A stretch of 64,000 nucleotides of DNA from Pleodorina starrii (Eukaryota > Chlorophyta > Chlorophyceae > Chlamydomonadales > Volvocaceae): the NCBI GenBank assembly GCA_030267565.1, contig BRXU01000004.1, positions 6,135,001-6,199,000 on the forward strand. Direction: 5' to 3'. The notes beneath the pieces were generated by a model, which was not told where the DNA came from, made no database searches, and saw only the letters and a list, made by a program, of their open reading frames with translations. This document shows, one piece after another, positions 26,862 through 38,800 of this stretch. The translations under genes were made by a program, and so were the position numbers. Numbering within the stretch: the first letter of the stretch is position 1; each line of letters begins with the position of its first letter.

Positions 26862-28611
26862 TACGCAAAGTGTGTGTATGTGTGCTACGAACGGCCAGCG
26901 AAAGGTGCTGTGTGCACGCACGTCTGTGACGCCGCCCGTAGTCTGCGACTCTTCGTGTGCAGCCGTCTACCTACCAGGACTCCAGGAGGCTTCGTGCCTC
27001 AACGGGTGCCACTCCTCGGCCGTCACGCACCGCGACGTGTCCCGGTGTACGTCCCGGTGGATCCCAGATGGCATGACAGTGGCCAGGAGGCCAGCCACCC
27101 GCGGGATCTACCTACCTAGCACCTCCACCGCATCCAGCTGCTGCTGGGTCTCCATCCGGCGAAACATGGGGAATCTGGGCACGTGGGGGATTCCGGGGGA
27201 TTCCGGATGAGAAAGCTAAAATAAAAGCGTTGAATGTAGGGCGAATCCCACCACAGAGTGGAAGGAAGTGGTGAGAGGAGCGTGGCGATACACCAGGTTG
27301 CTTAGGGGAAGAATAAACAGAATGAAAAGATATGGAAACGGCAGCCCACAGGGTCGAAGGGGCAGCAGCGCAAGCAGCGCAAGGCTGGCAGCAGAGGTCG
27401 CTCTGCAGCCTTTCTTCCCCATTTCCGGATACAGTGCAGTGCAGCGTCTGCCCGCCTGCCTGCCTGCCTGCCGCTACGGTACTCATGTCAACCGCATCAA
27501 TACCAAGCGTTTCAGAAAGCAGTAACCAGCCCGCGAACGCGAACACGCCGACGTGCAGGATTGCATTCGGGGTGTCCGAAAGTAGTACACAGTACGGCGC
27601 ACAATGCCGTATATGGCATGATAACCTCCCCACTGCAAAATGCCATATATGGCATGGTAACCTCCCCACTCTCCTAGCAACATAAACAAAGGACGCAAAA
27701 GCCATGCGCCCGCGCGGCCACTTTCGCTAGCCGACATCCTGTTCCGTTCTCTTCGAGGCCGGTCATCAGCAGTGCCCCGCGGCGTCTGAATTCGGCCATC
27801 CCCCTTGGATTTCGACATCAGGGTGGCTCCGGAACCCACCCGCAACACCGCATTAGTAAAATCCACTGCGCAACAAAACCTGTATGGCCCCCCGTGCACT
27901 CAATCGAAGCCCATAACGCTTCCATGAAGCAATGCGCGTATGGTCACCACTATGATTACTCTTGCGTGTCGCGCACCAGGACACTCACACAGACAGAGAC
28001 ACTAACGAGCACACGGCCGGTCCTTGTCCGGGTTATTCCAGGACCCGATCCGCGCCACACGCCACAGAACAAAAGGCAAACGCTGACCCCAGGCTTCGCC
28101 TGGCTTTGCCGCTGCTGGCTGCCTTTCCTATGCGCACGCACGCACACTCCAATGCGCGAACACACAGCACACGTATCCATGCGACACAGTGACAGTTGCA
28201 GGCGGCCGGCCAATATATTTATGGTGGAGAGATGCCCGATACGGTGCATGTAATCTCCTCTCGAGGCGGTCTTCCGAATGGCACCGGAATTTCCTCCAGG
28301 CACCAACCCATTCCGTCAGCGTACTGTCCGAGACGACTATCGAGCTACGGGTATGCAAGTAGAGGCGCCCTAGGGCTTCTCATGCTACTAAAAAGAGAGG
28401 ATTAGCCGTTGCCAAGACGGCGCAGTACGGCAGTACGGCAGTACGGCACGCTAGACATGCACGTGCATGGTGCATCAATCGCAACACATCTCCTAGTCGC
28501 CACCCGCCTCAACCCTCACCGACCAGTACTGGTACCACCCACCGGTACCTCCCACTCCCCGCTCGGCTCCGCTGCCTAGGCAAGCCGCATCAACACCGCC
28601 GGGCGCACTCT
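26862..28611. other. intergenic region between convergent P450 and RING-CH genes
   Basis: No gene was recognised on either strand. It holds a short CCTG/TGCC run (about 27450-27472), a duplicated palindromic motif (27602-27669), a CACACA/ACAC-rich patch near 27980-28010 and 28130-28165, and three tandem copies of an AGTACGGC-type octamer near 28424-28446. The 3' UTR of the minus-strand RING-CH gene probably occupies the right part. Confidence 0.5.
27602..27669. repeat. duplicated ~36 bp motif with a TATA-core palindrome
   Basis: Two near-identical consecutive copies. Each contains a TGCCRTATATGGCAT core (the second copy is a perfect palindrome, ATGCCATATATGGCAT) followed by RTAACCTCCCCACT. 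A dyad core with a fixed flank duplicated once could be a protein-binding site or a transposon relic; function unknown. Confidence 0.6.
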
Positions 28612-30322
28612 TCACCGCCGGGCCCTCTTCATGAGCTGCCGCCGGCTCGACCCCGCAGCGGCCGCAGTGGCCTCCCGTCGGCACGCCGGCGCCCGCCCCC
28701 CGTCCGCTTGGTCCCGCTCCTCCTCCCTCTCCTCCGCCGCCGGTGCCCGCTCCTCCACAACCTCCCCGGGGACTTCCTGAGCCAGAGCCTGCGGTTGCTG
28801 CTGCTGCTCCTGCTGGTGCTCCTGCTGATGCTGATGCTGCTGTTGCTCACGGACGCGGGGGGACGATGCGCCCTCCGGCGCGCCGGCGCCGCCGCCGCCC
28901 TTGGCCCTCCTGACCCCCGCATTGACTGTCGCGATGTGGGAAGCCAGCGAGAAATCTCGAGTGTTGATGAGCGTGGGCCTGGAGCACCCTGGGACGCAGC
29001 AGCAGCAGCAGCAGCAACAACACAGCAGCGGCAGCAGCAGCAGCACAAAGGGCGCGGTAGAGTTCAATCGGTAGCGGACCTTGACAGTGCCGCAGCAGTT
29101 GTTTCGATTCTTGCGTTGAAAGGTACCGGCATGTACCGGCATGTACCGTACGCATGAGGCACGCCACTCCGTTGCCGTGCGCAAGCCAGCTAGCTAGCTA
29201 GCTAGCTAACGGTGTGGAAAAAGAAAACAGATACCTGGCCGCCTGGAGAAGGCAATGCAACGCATTGGAGGCTCCCGGCGGACGCGGAAGTATCGTGTGT
29301 ACGGCATGTCGTACCTTCTACTGACGGCACCGCCACTTCGAAGCTCATCTCCAGCTGCGCGTGAGCGGGCAGGCACAGCGCCTGGCGCACCGCGCGCAGG
29401 AAGCGCCGCCTGCCCGCCAGGCCAGGACGCAGCGGGATGCGGTGGAGCGAGCCGTTGGGCGCGTGGACATTGACCAGGGCCTCGGGTGCAGGCTTGACGC
29501 GCTGGGGCAGCAGGGTTTCTTGCCATGGCGGTAGGATGGTGCTGCAAAAGCGGCACTCGCGCTCTTCTCTGCGATATGGAAGAATTAAAGGCAGGGTAAG
29601 ACAATATGGAAGACAATATGTATGGTGAAGGTTTTTTATCGGTGCGGTTTGTTCGGTGCGTTAAGAGGAGGAGGGCGGTGCGATGTACCGTAGCGCCGGT
29701 TAGAGAGACGAACTGCGGCTGCTATCGCGTGATGGCCTAGCTACCGAGCGCTAACACATGTCACGGGAGATGACAAGTGCATTGATGTGTTCTGAGATAT
29801 TAGTATTAAATCCGTAGGGGCTGCAGAGCCGGTCGCTAGCGGTTCCCGACACGAGCAACCGCTGCCATGTAACGTACAGATAGGCGACCTGACTCAATTG
29901 TTCCACGCAGATCCATGAATGGGCGCATTATATTACATGTGTATAATATGCGAAGCATTTGCCTCCGATGCGCCGTGGCGTTGCCATCAGCGTTGAATTC
30001 TAAAACGCCACTCCCATAGTTAGCCGGGTTTTCCAGTGAGCAAAAACACATCAAAGAATGATATTGCTTATAGGCCGCTTACAGGCCTACTTCATGGCAA
30101 CTGAGTGGACGAGCTGGCGCGACCGAGCAAACTAACCGTGAAAACTGACCTTCTCCCTAACCTCTCCAGCTGCCATCGCGCCAGGCAGGACCGATGTACA
30201 TGGTTGGGGCATTTGCATGGCGCCGGCTCGGCGTCTTCGTCTAAGCAAATCCAACAGACCTTGCTGTGGTGTTGTGCCGGCGATTTCGCGACGGAAGTGG
30301 GCACGATGCCTTGCTCCCGCAT
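28612..30322 (-). CDS. RING-CH (RINGv/MARCH-type) zinc-finger protein, probable E3 ubiquitin ligase
   Basis: Minus-strand exons 30322-30150, 29568-29315 and 28988-28612 join in phase to 267 aa. The N-terminus is a RING-CH finger: CWIC (Cys23, Cys26), CKC (Cys36, Cys38), HxxC (His43, Cys46), then CRFC (Cys63, Cys66) across the first splice junction; the LARWQL stretch after the HxxC is typical. RING-CH domains bind E2 enzymes and transfer ubiquitin. Residues ~80-185 form a conserved-looking region without a recognised domain name. The C-terminal third is Gln/Glu-rich (QQQ and EE runs) and ends in basic residues. No transmembrane segment was seen, so it is not a typical membrane MARCH protein. 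The third exon was chosen because its acceptor (GTCCCAG) preserves phase and it remains open to a natural stop. It is divergent from the nucleosidase gene. The substrate is unknown. Confidence 0.75.
29188..29208. repeat. AGCT tetranucleotide run
   Basis: About five tandem AGCT units in the second intron of the RING-CH gene. AGCT is self-complementary, so either strand can fold on itself. Length is likely polymorphic. Confidence 0.85.
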
Positions 30323-30849
30323 GATGTTAACCTTTGGAGAGCAACTAATTCAACTTCTTCTAAATCTCCGCCAAATGGTCACTTGTTCCCCTTGGCCCGT
30401 GCTTTCAACCGGCTGCGAGTTGGTTGCGCAAGTCGGTTTGGGGCGTTTGGCCCGGTCACCGCGGACAAGCTGCTTTGTGATTGGGGACAAAATGTATATA
30501 GTTAGGCTATGTGATGAAATCCAGTAGCGAGGTAGGTTATGCTCGGGAAGATAAAGCAGCCTGATGGTTATGGGCGTATGGCAACTTTGCGCTAGTCGAG
30601 GAAAGGACAAGAGAGCAAGATTTGTGTAATTTTAGTTGTGTAGCGCATGCTGTTATTGTATGGTACCCGTTGGGCAACCTTTGTAATCGCATAAATTTAT
30701 GCATGAATTTCTGGCTCGCCATGACTCCGAAACCATTCGGCGCGCCATCGCGCCTTACTGGATCGAACAACCTCCCTGGCATTCCAGCCCACGCGCTGTT
30801 GTGCACAGCACAAAACCATACCTTACCTCAAATACATCACAAAGATAAA
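30323..30849. promoter_or_regulatory. shared upstream region of RING-CH gene (-) and nucleosidase gene (+)
   Basis: 527 bp separate the two divergent start codons. The stretch is clearly more AT-rich than its surroundings, as expected for promoter DNA in this genome, and no coding frame of its own was recognised. Individual transcription-factor sites were not identified. Whether one bidirectional promoter or two separate ones act here cannot be seen. Confidence 0.5.
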
Positions 30850-33213
30850 CATGACCGATAAGGCTGTGCAAAGCGTTCTGCTGGTCTTTGGTAAGCATTG
30901 TATAGAAGCTGACGCAACGCAACTTCGTTACTACTTTAAATAAACCTTCGCCGTTTTGTGATCCTGAACGCAGCCATGGAGGCAGAGGCACAGCCGTTCA
31001 TCCAGGCGCTGGGCTTAAAAGAGGATGCGCCGCCGAAGTAAGTCCGGCTAGCCTTCATAACTGGCGAAACTCTATTGTGCTTTCATGTTTTTTAATCCGC
31101 GCAACTTTAAACCCCGCAGGATCATGGGCCCCGCGCCGTGCGTGACGTTCTCCGGCGAGCACGCGGGGCTGCAGGTGCACGTCGTGTGGAACGGCAAGTG
31201 CAAGAACCACGGGGTTGACAACGTGGGCACCGTCCCCGCCTCCCTGGCAGCCTACCTGGCAATCCTGGCCTTCAAACCTGATGTCGTGATTTCCGCGGGG
31301 ACGGCAGGTGGCTTCAAGGCGCAGGTCCGTGGCGCGTGTACGGTGTGGCGGGCCCGCAGGCTCACAACAATACCCCTCACGTCCTCGCCGCAACCTAGCG
31401 TCAACCTTGCCTCACCAAAAACGTTGATTTTGAGTTGTGAAGAGACGGGGCCATGCCCGCGCTCACAAAGGCGAAGGCGAGAGAACTACTTTTGAAAGGT
31501 TTTGGTGGGTGGCCCATGGGACGGGGCTCAGCGTTGGCACAGTGTCGACGGAGCCGCGCTTGCCGCGCAGCACGCAATGACGCAATGGGTCGGTCTCGTG
31601 GCGCGGCTTGCTCAAGCTCCGACCTTTTCCCCCGGCTGAAGGCGCCCTGACAATCGCCGGTTCAAACTGGCGCGAAAAGCCGTCCAAACCGTGCGTACCC
31701 AAGGGCAGGAGCAGTCGCTCGTCTGCACCACCACGTCCCATTTGGAAGAGCCATTTTCACCGAGCGCCTCATGTTTGCCTCGCAACGTGGCGCTTATCCG
31801 CAACACGCAGCTCTCTCAACGTAGCCCTCGTAAACACGTAGCCCCCTCACCGTAAACCCGAAAAACCCTAAGTTCCACACCTGCCCGGCCACCCCCACCC
31901 CCACCCCGGCCACCCCCACCTCCACGCAGGGCGCCGCCATCGGTGACGTGTTTTTGGGCACCGCCGTCATCAACCATGACCGCCGCATCCCGCTGCCCAG
32001 CTTCGACAAGTACGGCATCGGGTACAGCCTGTGCCTGGCCACGCCGCGGCTACAGGTACGGCCGGTTCGCCGCCTGCCCGTCAAAAATAACCAACAACCG
32101 TTGCTGTTGCCGCGGTTTGGACTTGGCAGCGGAACCCAACCGAACCGAACCAAAACCGAACCAACGTGGACCCCAATTGCAACCTCAGCTTTGCAACGCC
32201 TGCCACCCGCCCCCCCCCTCGGCTCCAACCCTTGACCCCTCCGCGACTCCTCCTCCCCACCTCCCCCACGCCAGCTCCGTTCCCTCAGCTCGCCCCCCCA
32301 TACGTGGATAACCCCCCACCTCCAGCCTTCCCGTGGGAATTTAAGCCCCCGCTTGCCTCCTCCCTTGCCCCCCCCCCGCTCTCTCCTCCCCTCAGGCAGC
32401 GCTGCATCTGAAGCAGGGCGTGGTGTCCTCCGGCAACTCCCTGGACTACACGGACAAGTGCATGGACATCATGTCGCAGCACCAGGTGGCGGTCAAGGAG
32501 ATGGAGGCGGCGGCCATTGCATGGGCCTGCAACCTATACCACGTGAGATCCTTCCCCACCGTGTGCGACCCTGCTGTCGGGTCATCGGTGCAGTGCGACC
32601 AGGGCAGCGGCCGGATAACATGCACGGGGGTCGCCCTTGCCTGGTCGACCTCTCGAGGCCCGGATAGCAGCCGCACCAGCAAGCAGCCGCTGCCGCCCTT
32701 GCCTTCACGCGTCCAGGCCGGAAGCAGCGTGGGGCTGACATCGGGCACACCGCGTTTCATCGTGGGGGGTTGGGGGGGGGGGTTGGGCCATCCGAAGACC
32801 GGCTCAGCCTAGAGGCCAAAGACGTCCTCGCAGCGGCATCGGCATCGGCAGCTTCAACGTCGTCGGCGGCGGTGGCACTGGAATCCAGGAACCTGCACCC
32901 ACCCTGCCCCTAACTCCCTCTCTCACTCCCGCCCTCTATAGCCCTCCTCCCCGCCCGCTCATCTCACCTCTTCTCTCGGCCCTTCCCTCGCTCCCTCTCT
33001 CCCTCTGTCGCCCTTTCCCGCCCCCCCCCCGCGCTGTGACCACGTGTCCAGGCCCCGCTGATGTGCGTCAAGGCCGTGACCGACATTGTGGACGGCGACC
33101 GACCCACCTCGGAGGAGTTTCTGGAGAACCTGCACGCGGCGGCGGCGGCGCTGCAGTCCACCCTGCCGCGAGTGCTGGCGGAGATGGCGGGCAAGCAGGT
33201 CGGCGAGCTGTGA
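30850..33213 (+). CDS. MTN: 5'-methylthioadenosine/S-adenosylhomocysteine nucleosidase (plant MTN type)
   Basis: Cleaves the N-glycosidic bond of methylthioadenosine (and, in some enzymes, S-adenosylhomocysteine) to adenine plus the thioribose, feeding the methionine-salvage cycle; expected in the cytosol. Exons: 30850-30889, 30974-31037, 31120-31324, 31930-32055, 32396-32542, 33052-33213; 247 aa, close to plant MTNs. Motifs: AMEAEA with Glu18 at the place of the bacterial catalytic Glu12, AGTAGGF (94-100), SSGNSLD, VKEMEAAA with Met181/Glu182 for ribose binding, and VTDIVDGDRPT with catalytic-position Asp205. A start at 30976 is possible, but an acceptor AG lies directly before it, and the tiny first exon supplies the missing first beta-strand (SVLLVFA) in phase, so I prefer 30850. 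No TGTAA was seen between the stop and the downstream LINE. Confidence 0.92.
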
Positions 33214-34619
33214 AGGCTGGGGGGAGGGGCCGCTGCTGCTGCTTGGGGGAGGCTGCTCTGGTCGCCGCGGCGGTGCGAGCCGTGAACCGCCGCAGCTCCC
33301 GTGTACCGGATGAAGATGGACAGTAACTGCACCGGGAGGATGGACAGTAAGATGGACAGCAAGATGGACAGTACTGTGAGGATGCACAGCAAGATGGACA
33401 ATAACTGCCAGGAGGCCACCAGCGGCTGGCCCCTTGTTGAGAGCTGTCACTGTGAGCTGCTGTTGAGGGCTGCTGTCGCTGTGAGTGATGGCAACAGACC
33501 AATCCGCTGCGAGGGCTGCTGTGGGGAGGTTCTGAAGCGGCGGGTCGGCTCGTACCGTCATGCGATGGCTGCCACGGGGGGCGGGGCGGGGGGCGGGGCG
33601 GGGCTCGCCTCCCGGAAGGAACAGGGCCAGGGCGAATGAGTTCGGGGACGGACCCGTGGTGTCAGTTACTTGGACGTGTGGAGCTGGTTCGGGCGCGGTG
33701 CAGGGCGGGGGCTGTGCGTCATTAGTGGGGGAGGGAGGCAGGGAGCCGACCCAGCTCCGGAAGGCAGACAGGCAGGCGGACAGGCAGGCGGGCCGCGCGT
33801 GTCGCAGGACAGGGTGTGAGTTAAGCTTAGCGTGGTTTGGCCAGCGGGGAGGAGAGAGCACGAGGGCGCGAGTGTGAAGGAGCGAACGAACGAGACGAGG
33901 GAGTTATCGGTGGGGGAAAACGTGGAGAGCATCGCGCGTGGTGGGCCTCACGGTAATGGGGTAATGGGTAGCGCCTGTGTCGTTTCACTGTGTCGATTCA
34001 CACGCAGCGAGGGGGGGTTAGGGGAGGGAGGCGGCGTGGATTTCAGAAGAAAGGAAGCTCTGTGGGGAGGGAGGGGGGAGTGCAGCGCAGCGCAGCGGGG
34101 GATACATCATGGACCTTACCTTGGACCACAGCCACTGCAGAGACTGAAACAAAAACTGGCTTTGTGCCGCAACTAGCGGTCGGCAAGACTTGTGAAGAGC
34201 TGAAGACTCGTGGGTCAATGCGTGCGGTGTGTCGTGGAGCCGGATTTGTGGTCTGGTCTGCACCGTTTGGGGCCTGTCCAGCGGATCCAGCCGAGTGTGT
34301 CGTCTTTTCCGTCGGAATATGTTTGCAACCCGTAGCGACCTGACCTGGTATGGCGGCAGGATGTTCTTGTTTTGGGGGGAGTGTGTTGTGGGCCGGTGTC
34401 TTAACGCGTCGCGGGCTAGCGCTGAGGCCCTCGTGAGCTTGTGCTGCTTTTGCATACGTGCCGCTTACAGACACATTACACGTGCTACATGGGTTTGCGA
34501 GGTCTGGCGGTCAGTGTTTTGGGGACGAACTTTCTTCGATCGGAACAGACGGAGAAAGACGGCATGGTTGGCCAACCTGTCGAATGCTTTACAAGACAGA
34601 TGGCGGATAGGTTTCTTTG
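33214..34619. other. 3' flank of nucleosidase gene
   Basis: No gene recognised. It probably contains the nucleosidase 3' UTR. A short imperfect array of about seven 9-12 bp units close to AAGATGGACAGT lies at 33310-33402, followed by GGCGGGGC-rich and GGCAGGCGGACA patches. No TGTAA was found on the plus strand up to the retroelement, so the natural 3' end may have been separated by the LINE insertion, or a variant signal is used. Confidence 0.45.
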
Positions 34620-34633
34620 AAGGTTAACGGGTG

Positions 34634-34638
34634 TTACA
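34634..34638 (-). terminator. LINE polyadenylation signal
   Basis: TTACA on the plus strand, TGTAA on the element's strand (context CAGTGTAACACCC). It lies about 1.2 kb after the LINE stop codon and marks the likely 3' end of the element, ~15 bases further left. Confidence 0.5.
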
Positions 34639-35846
34639 CTGTGGGCGACTCGCCATGAGACAGGACGAGCACCGGGGGCCCTGACCGGGCCGAGACACAG
34701 CGCAGGGGCGGGCGCGCGGCTACGTCCGTCTGTTCCGCCGCGCGCGCCTCACTCCCTCACTCGCGTCAGCCAGGGGCACCCACCACGGCCCCTGGCCAAC
34801 CAACTCAGCGGCGCAGACGACTGCGGGCCGCGCTTAGCGGGAGCCACGCGAGAGGCGTCACACACCTCAACCAAAAAACGCCTACCAAGACTAGCTACCA
34901 CCCCCCACCTGGCCAGCCTCCTCGCGCGCTCACGGGGCTCTAGAGCTCCACGCAAAGAGTGCCTCTGAACGCCCTCTACCCCTGGGGCAGGGGCCCACGA
35001 CAACGGGGCGGCACCACCGCAGCCCAGAAAAAAACGAGGCAAGGGAAAGCCCACCTAGGCCCCCAGACAAGGTCCCTCACGAGAACGAGGGGCTGAGTCC
35101 CCTCACCAAGGGCTCCCTCGAAAGCCAGCACAGCAAGGAGCCCAACTGCCACAACGAACACGACAACCAAGGTGCTGCTGCAGGAACCGCTCGCTAAGGC
35201 ACACACCCGCACGTTGGCCCGCCAGGCGGCCTCCTCCTGGGGGCTACAGGTTCCCCGACACTGCCCAGCGCGGGGCAGAACAAACACCCACGGCCGCGGG
35301 GGGGATGACAAGCCGGCGCGGCGCCCCCCTGGAAAACCCACTACTGGGCACGGCTCATAGGCGCTGCCTGCCCTCGCCTACCACGCGGAGAAAACCTGCC
35401 CCTCCGTCCCTGGCCGCCTGCGGAGCCCAGCACCACCTACCCTCCCTCTGCAACCCCTCCCTCTCCACCTCTCCCTCTCCCTAAAGCGTCAAAACTGCAG
35501 GCCTCCCGCGCCGCACTCCTCAGCCGCCAGACAGCACAAAACCGCCCCTTACTCCTCGACGGGCCCCGTCTCCCGGGAAGAGGGTACACACCCACACTCA
35601 CACCAGACAAAGCACACTGGCCTGCTCCTTCCCCTCCCTGCTAGCCCACGAGACCCTCGGCCAGGAAACCCCTGCCCGCACGTCCTGCCCTCCCCTTGCC
35701 CACCGCCCTTCCTGCTCTCCTCGCTCCACTCGCCCTCTCCAGGCTTCCCCCCCAGCCCTCCAATCCCCCCCCACCCTCCTCCCCCCCACCGCCCGCTCCC
35801 TCCTCCCCTCCGACCAACGCCCCTGCCCCGTCACTAGCACAGCTGC

Positions 35847-38800
35847 TTAGGCCGTGATCTCCACCGGGGCTGCGCACCGCATTCGCTCCTCAACGACCGC
35901 TAGGATGGGGTGTTGCGGCCCCACTCTGTCCCAGCCGTGCCGGGGGATCTCCAGCGCCGCGAACGAGCGCAAGCGCGCCCAGAAGTCCGTCACCGCGCGG
36001 GCGCGCGCCCGGTCCAGCGGCGAGGCTTCGGCTGCACCCCGCGCTGCTGCCGCTGCTGCCCCTACTGCTGCCGCCGCCGCTTCCCCCGCCGCCACCTCTC
36101 CGGCCCCTGCTTCCTGCGTCGGTGATTCACCCGCGGGGGCGTTCAGCGCGGGTCCCTCCTGCTGTGTTGCCCCTCCCTCCCGGACGAAGAAGTCAGTGAT
36201 GGCCCGCTGGCGCGGTCCCTGTCGCTGGGGCTGCTCTGGCTGGGGCTGCGCCTGTTGCTGCTGCTGTTGCTGCTGCTGCCCCGTCGCTGCTGCGGCCCCA
36301 TCCCGCCCCTGCCTTCGGGTTGCTGCTCGAAGGCAGCACCTTCCAACTTCCATGGCGGACAGCGCCGCTAGGGCGATCACGTCCCAGGGGGCCTGCTCGC
36401 ACCCAGGTGGCGCTTGGGCGAGCCAGAGTTGCTGCCGGGTGGTGGTGGCCCCCGCTGCTGCTTGGGGGGGTGGCAGGTGCCGGTCGATCTGCTCCCGAAC
36501 AGCCCTCGCGACCGGGCATTCCCAGAAGTGGTGCAGTCGCGGGGAGCAGGGTCGGCCGGCATCGGCCTCCCCATAGGCCCCGCACCCGCACGCCTCAATG
36601 GGCACCCGGGCCAGGTGTGTGTTGCCAGGCAGGGGTACGCCGTCCACCGCTAGGCGCCACATAGTCTCCTTGTTGTCGTTCTCCCAGCGCACTCCGGACC
36701 ACAGGCGTGCCTGGGTTGCCCGGAAACGGCTGAGCTCGGCGGCGAGGTGGGGAGTCGCCTGGTTCTCCGGCGTGCTCAGGGCCTCCCGCACAAACTCGGT
36801 GACCAAAGCCACTCGCCGCTCGCTGGCCGGCCCGTCCTGTAGTTGTGTCGCCTGGCTGACCGTCAGGCGGCGGAGCGGCACTGCGTCCGTTCCCCCGGGA
36901 AGGCGCCACCCCAGTCGCCCGACGATCATGGCCATCACCTGCGCGCAAACTGGCGGTGGCGGTGCCGGCGGTTGCTGTTGCTGCTGGAGTCCTTCCGCCT
37001 CCGCCTGCTGTCGCTGCTGCTGTAGCCTGGTCTCCACCACACCCGCTGCCTCCAGCCAGGCCGGGCTGATATCGTTTTGCAAGGCCCCCAGAGCTGCGCG
37101 GGCCGTTTCCTTGTCCTGCAGCTGGGCTGGGGTCGCGGCTGGGTCGAGGTGCTCCCGGGCCCACTCATGCCAGGCCGCTCCTTGGAGGGTGGTGGCTTGG
37201 CTGCCGTCCAGTGTCACCCATACCCGTACCAGGTCTCCTACCGTGCGCAGTTTCCTGCATGACGTTAGCCCCGCATGGTATGCTTCCAGGCCCGGTCGAC
37301 GGCTGACGGCCACGACGTTTGCGTCGTTGGCGGCGTTGGGCAGCAGCGGGTTGCCCCACAGCGCGGCCCCCCAGCACCAGTCGCCGGGCACCAGCGGAGA
37401 TCTGCCAATGTCCTCCGGCGGCGGCAGGTGCCCCAGGGCCCCCACGATCCGGCTGATGTCGGCGGGCAGGTCGCTGCCGCCAAGCCAGGGCCCCGTGGCC
37501 CGGGCGGTTGTCAGGGCCCACGGCTGGAAAACGGGGTGGACGAGCTCCAGGTAGGCGGACAGTGTGCGGATCCAAGGGTGTAGGACCCTGGCCTCACTGC
37601 CGGCTGCCACTGCCCCCCCGCCATCCCCGCCTGCCTCCGCGGCCGCCTCAGCTCCCACACCCCCTTCCCCATCTCCTGCCGTCGGCATAGCCTGCGCCAT
37701 GAAGCGTACGGCCCAGACCGCGTGGCGCGCGCGAATGTGTTGGGAGAGCGGTAGCAGGCCAAATCCCCCGGCCGATGGGTGGCCGGCCAGGAGACTGCTG
37801 GGTATGCCGGTGAGGCGCTGGCCCCGGTCCTCTGGGCCCTGTCGCCGGTCGACTAGGCGGGCCGTCAGCCGCCCGATGTGGTTCAGCGTGCTGTCCGGGG
37901 GCGGCCCGCCGTGCTCCATGTGCCAGGTGACCGTTTGCAGGCCGTAGGCTGACGCAGCGGTGGCCCGGCCAAAGGCCGACAGCGGGAAGCGGGAGAGCCG
38001 CTGCATCCGCTTGTAGGCCCCCGCCAGCATCTTGGGCCAGTCGGGCTGCGGGGGGCTGGGCCGGTTGTCCACCGGCAAGTTCAGGGCTGTGGCGGTGGTG
38101 ACTACTTTGAGCCCGCCAATGGTTTCCTGCTGCGGCTGGTGTTGCTGCTGCGGTGGCTGCGGCTGTTGCCTGCCCGCCGGTTGTGGTTGCTGCTGCGGGT
38201 TCTCGGCGCCCACCCTCAGAAGCTCTACTTTATCCAGATTGAGGCGTTGGCCTGATGCCCGGGCAAAGGTCTCCATGGCCTCCAGGAAGGATGGCACGGA
38301 CTCCTCGCTCTCGAGCGCCACTTCGGTGTCGTCCGCGAACTGGCAGGCTGTGATGCGGTCTGGAGCACTGGGTAGTAGTCTGACTCCCACGTCTCGGCTC
38401 TGTAGCCAGCATAGCAGGGCCTGAGCGACAAAGAGGTACAGCAGGGGCGCAAGGGGGCACCCCTGCCGCACACCTGCCTCCATCACGACCAGCCTCGATT
38501 TGAAGCCGTTGACCATGGCTCGTGCCTGCGTGTTGCTGAGTAGCAGCTGTACCCAGCTGCACAGCTGCGGGCCCGCCCCCATCGTCTCCATTGCGGCCAG
38601 CAGGAAGCCACGGTCCACCGTGTCGTATGCCTTCGCGAAGTCCAGGAACGCCAGGAGGCCCCGGCGGTTCTGCTTGCGGAGGAGGTGGGATAGGTGGCGC
38701 AGGAACATCACGCTGGCCCCGATGAGTCGTTTGGGGAGGAAGGCCGATTGTTCGGGGGAGATGACGCTTCCCAGGGCTGGGCCCAGGCGGTTGGCCAGCA

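Noticed and set aside
30976..31037. ATG at 30976 as the start of the nucleosidase
   Set aside because: It lacks the first beta-strand of the family, and an acceptor AG immediately precedes it. The upstream 40-nt exon at 30850 supplies the strand in the correct phase.
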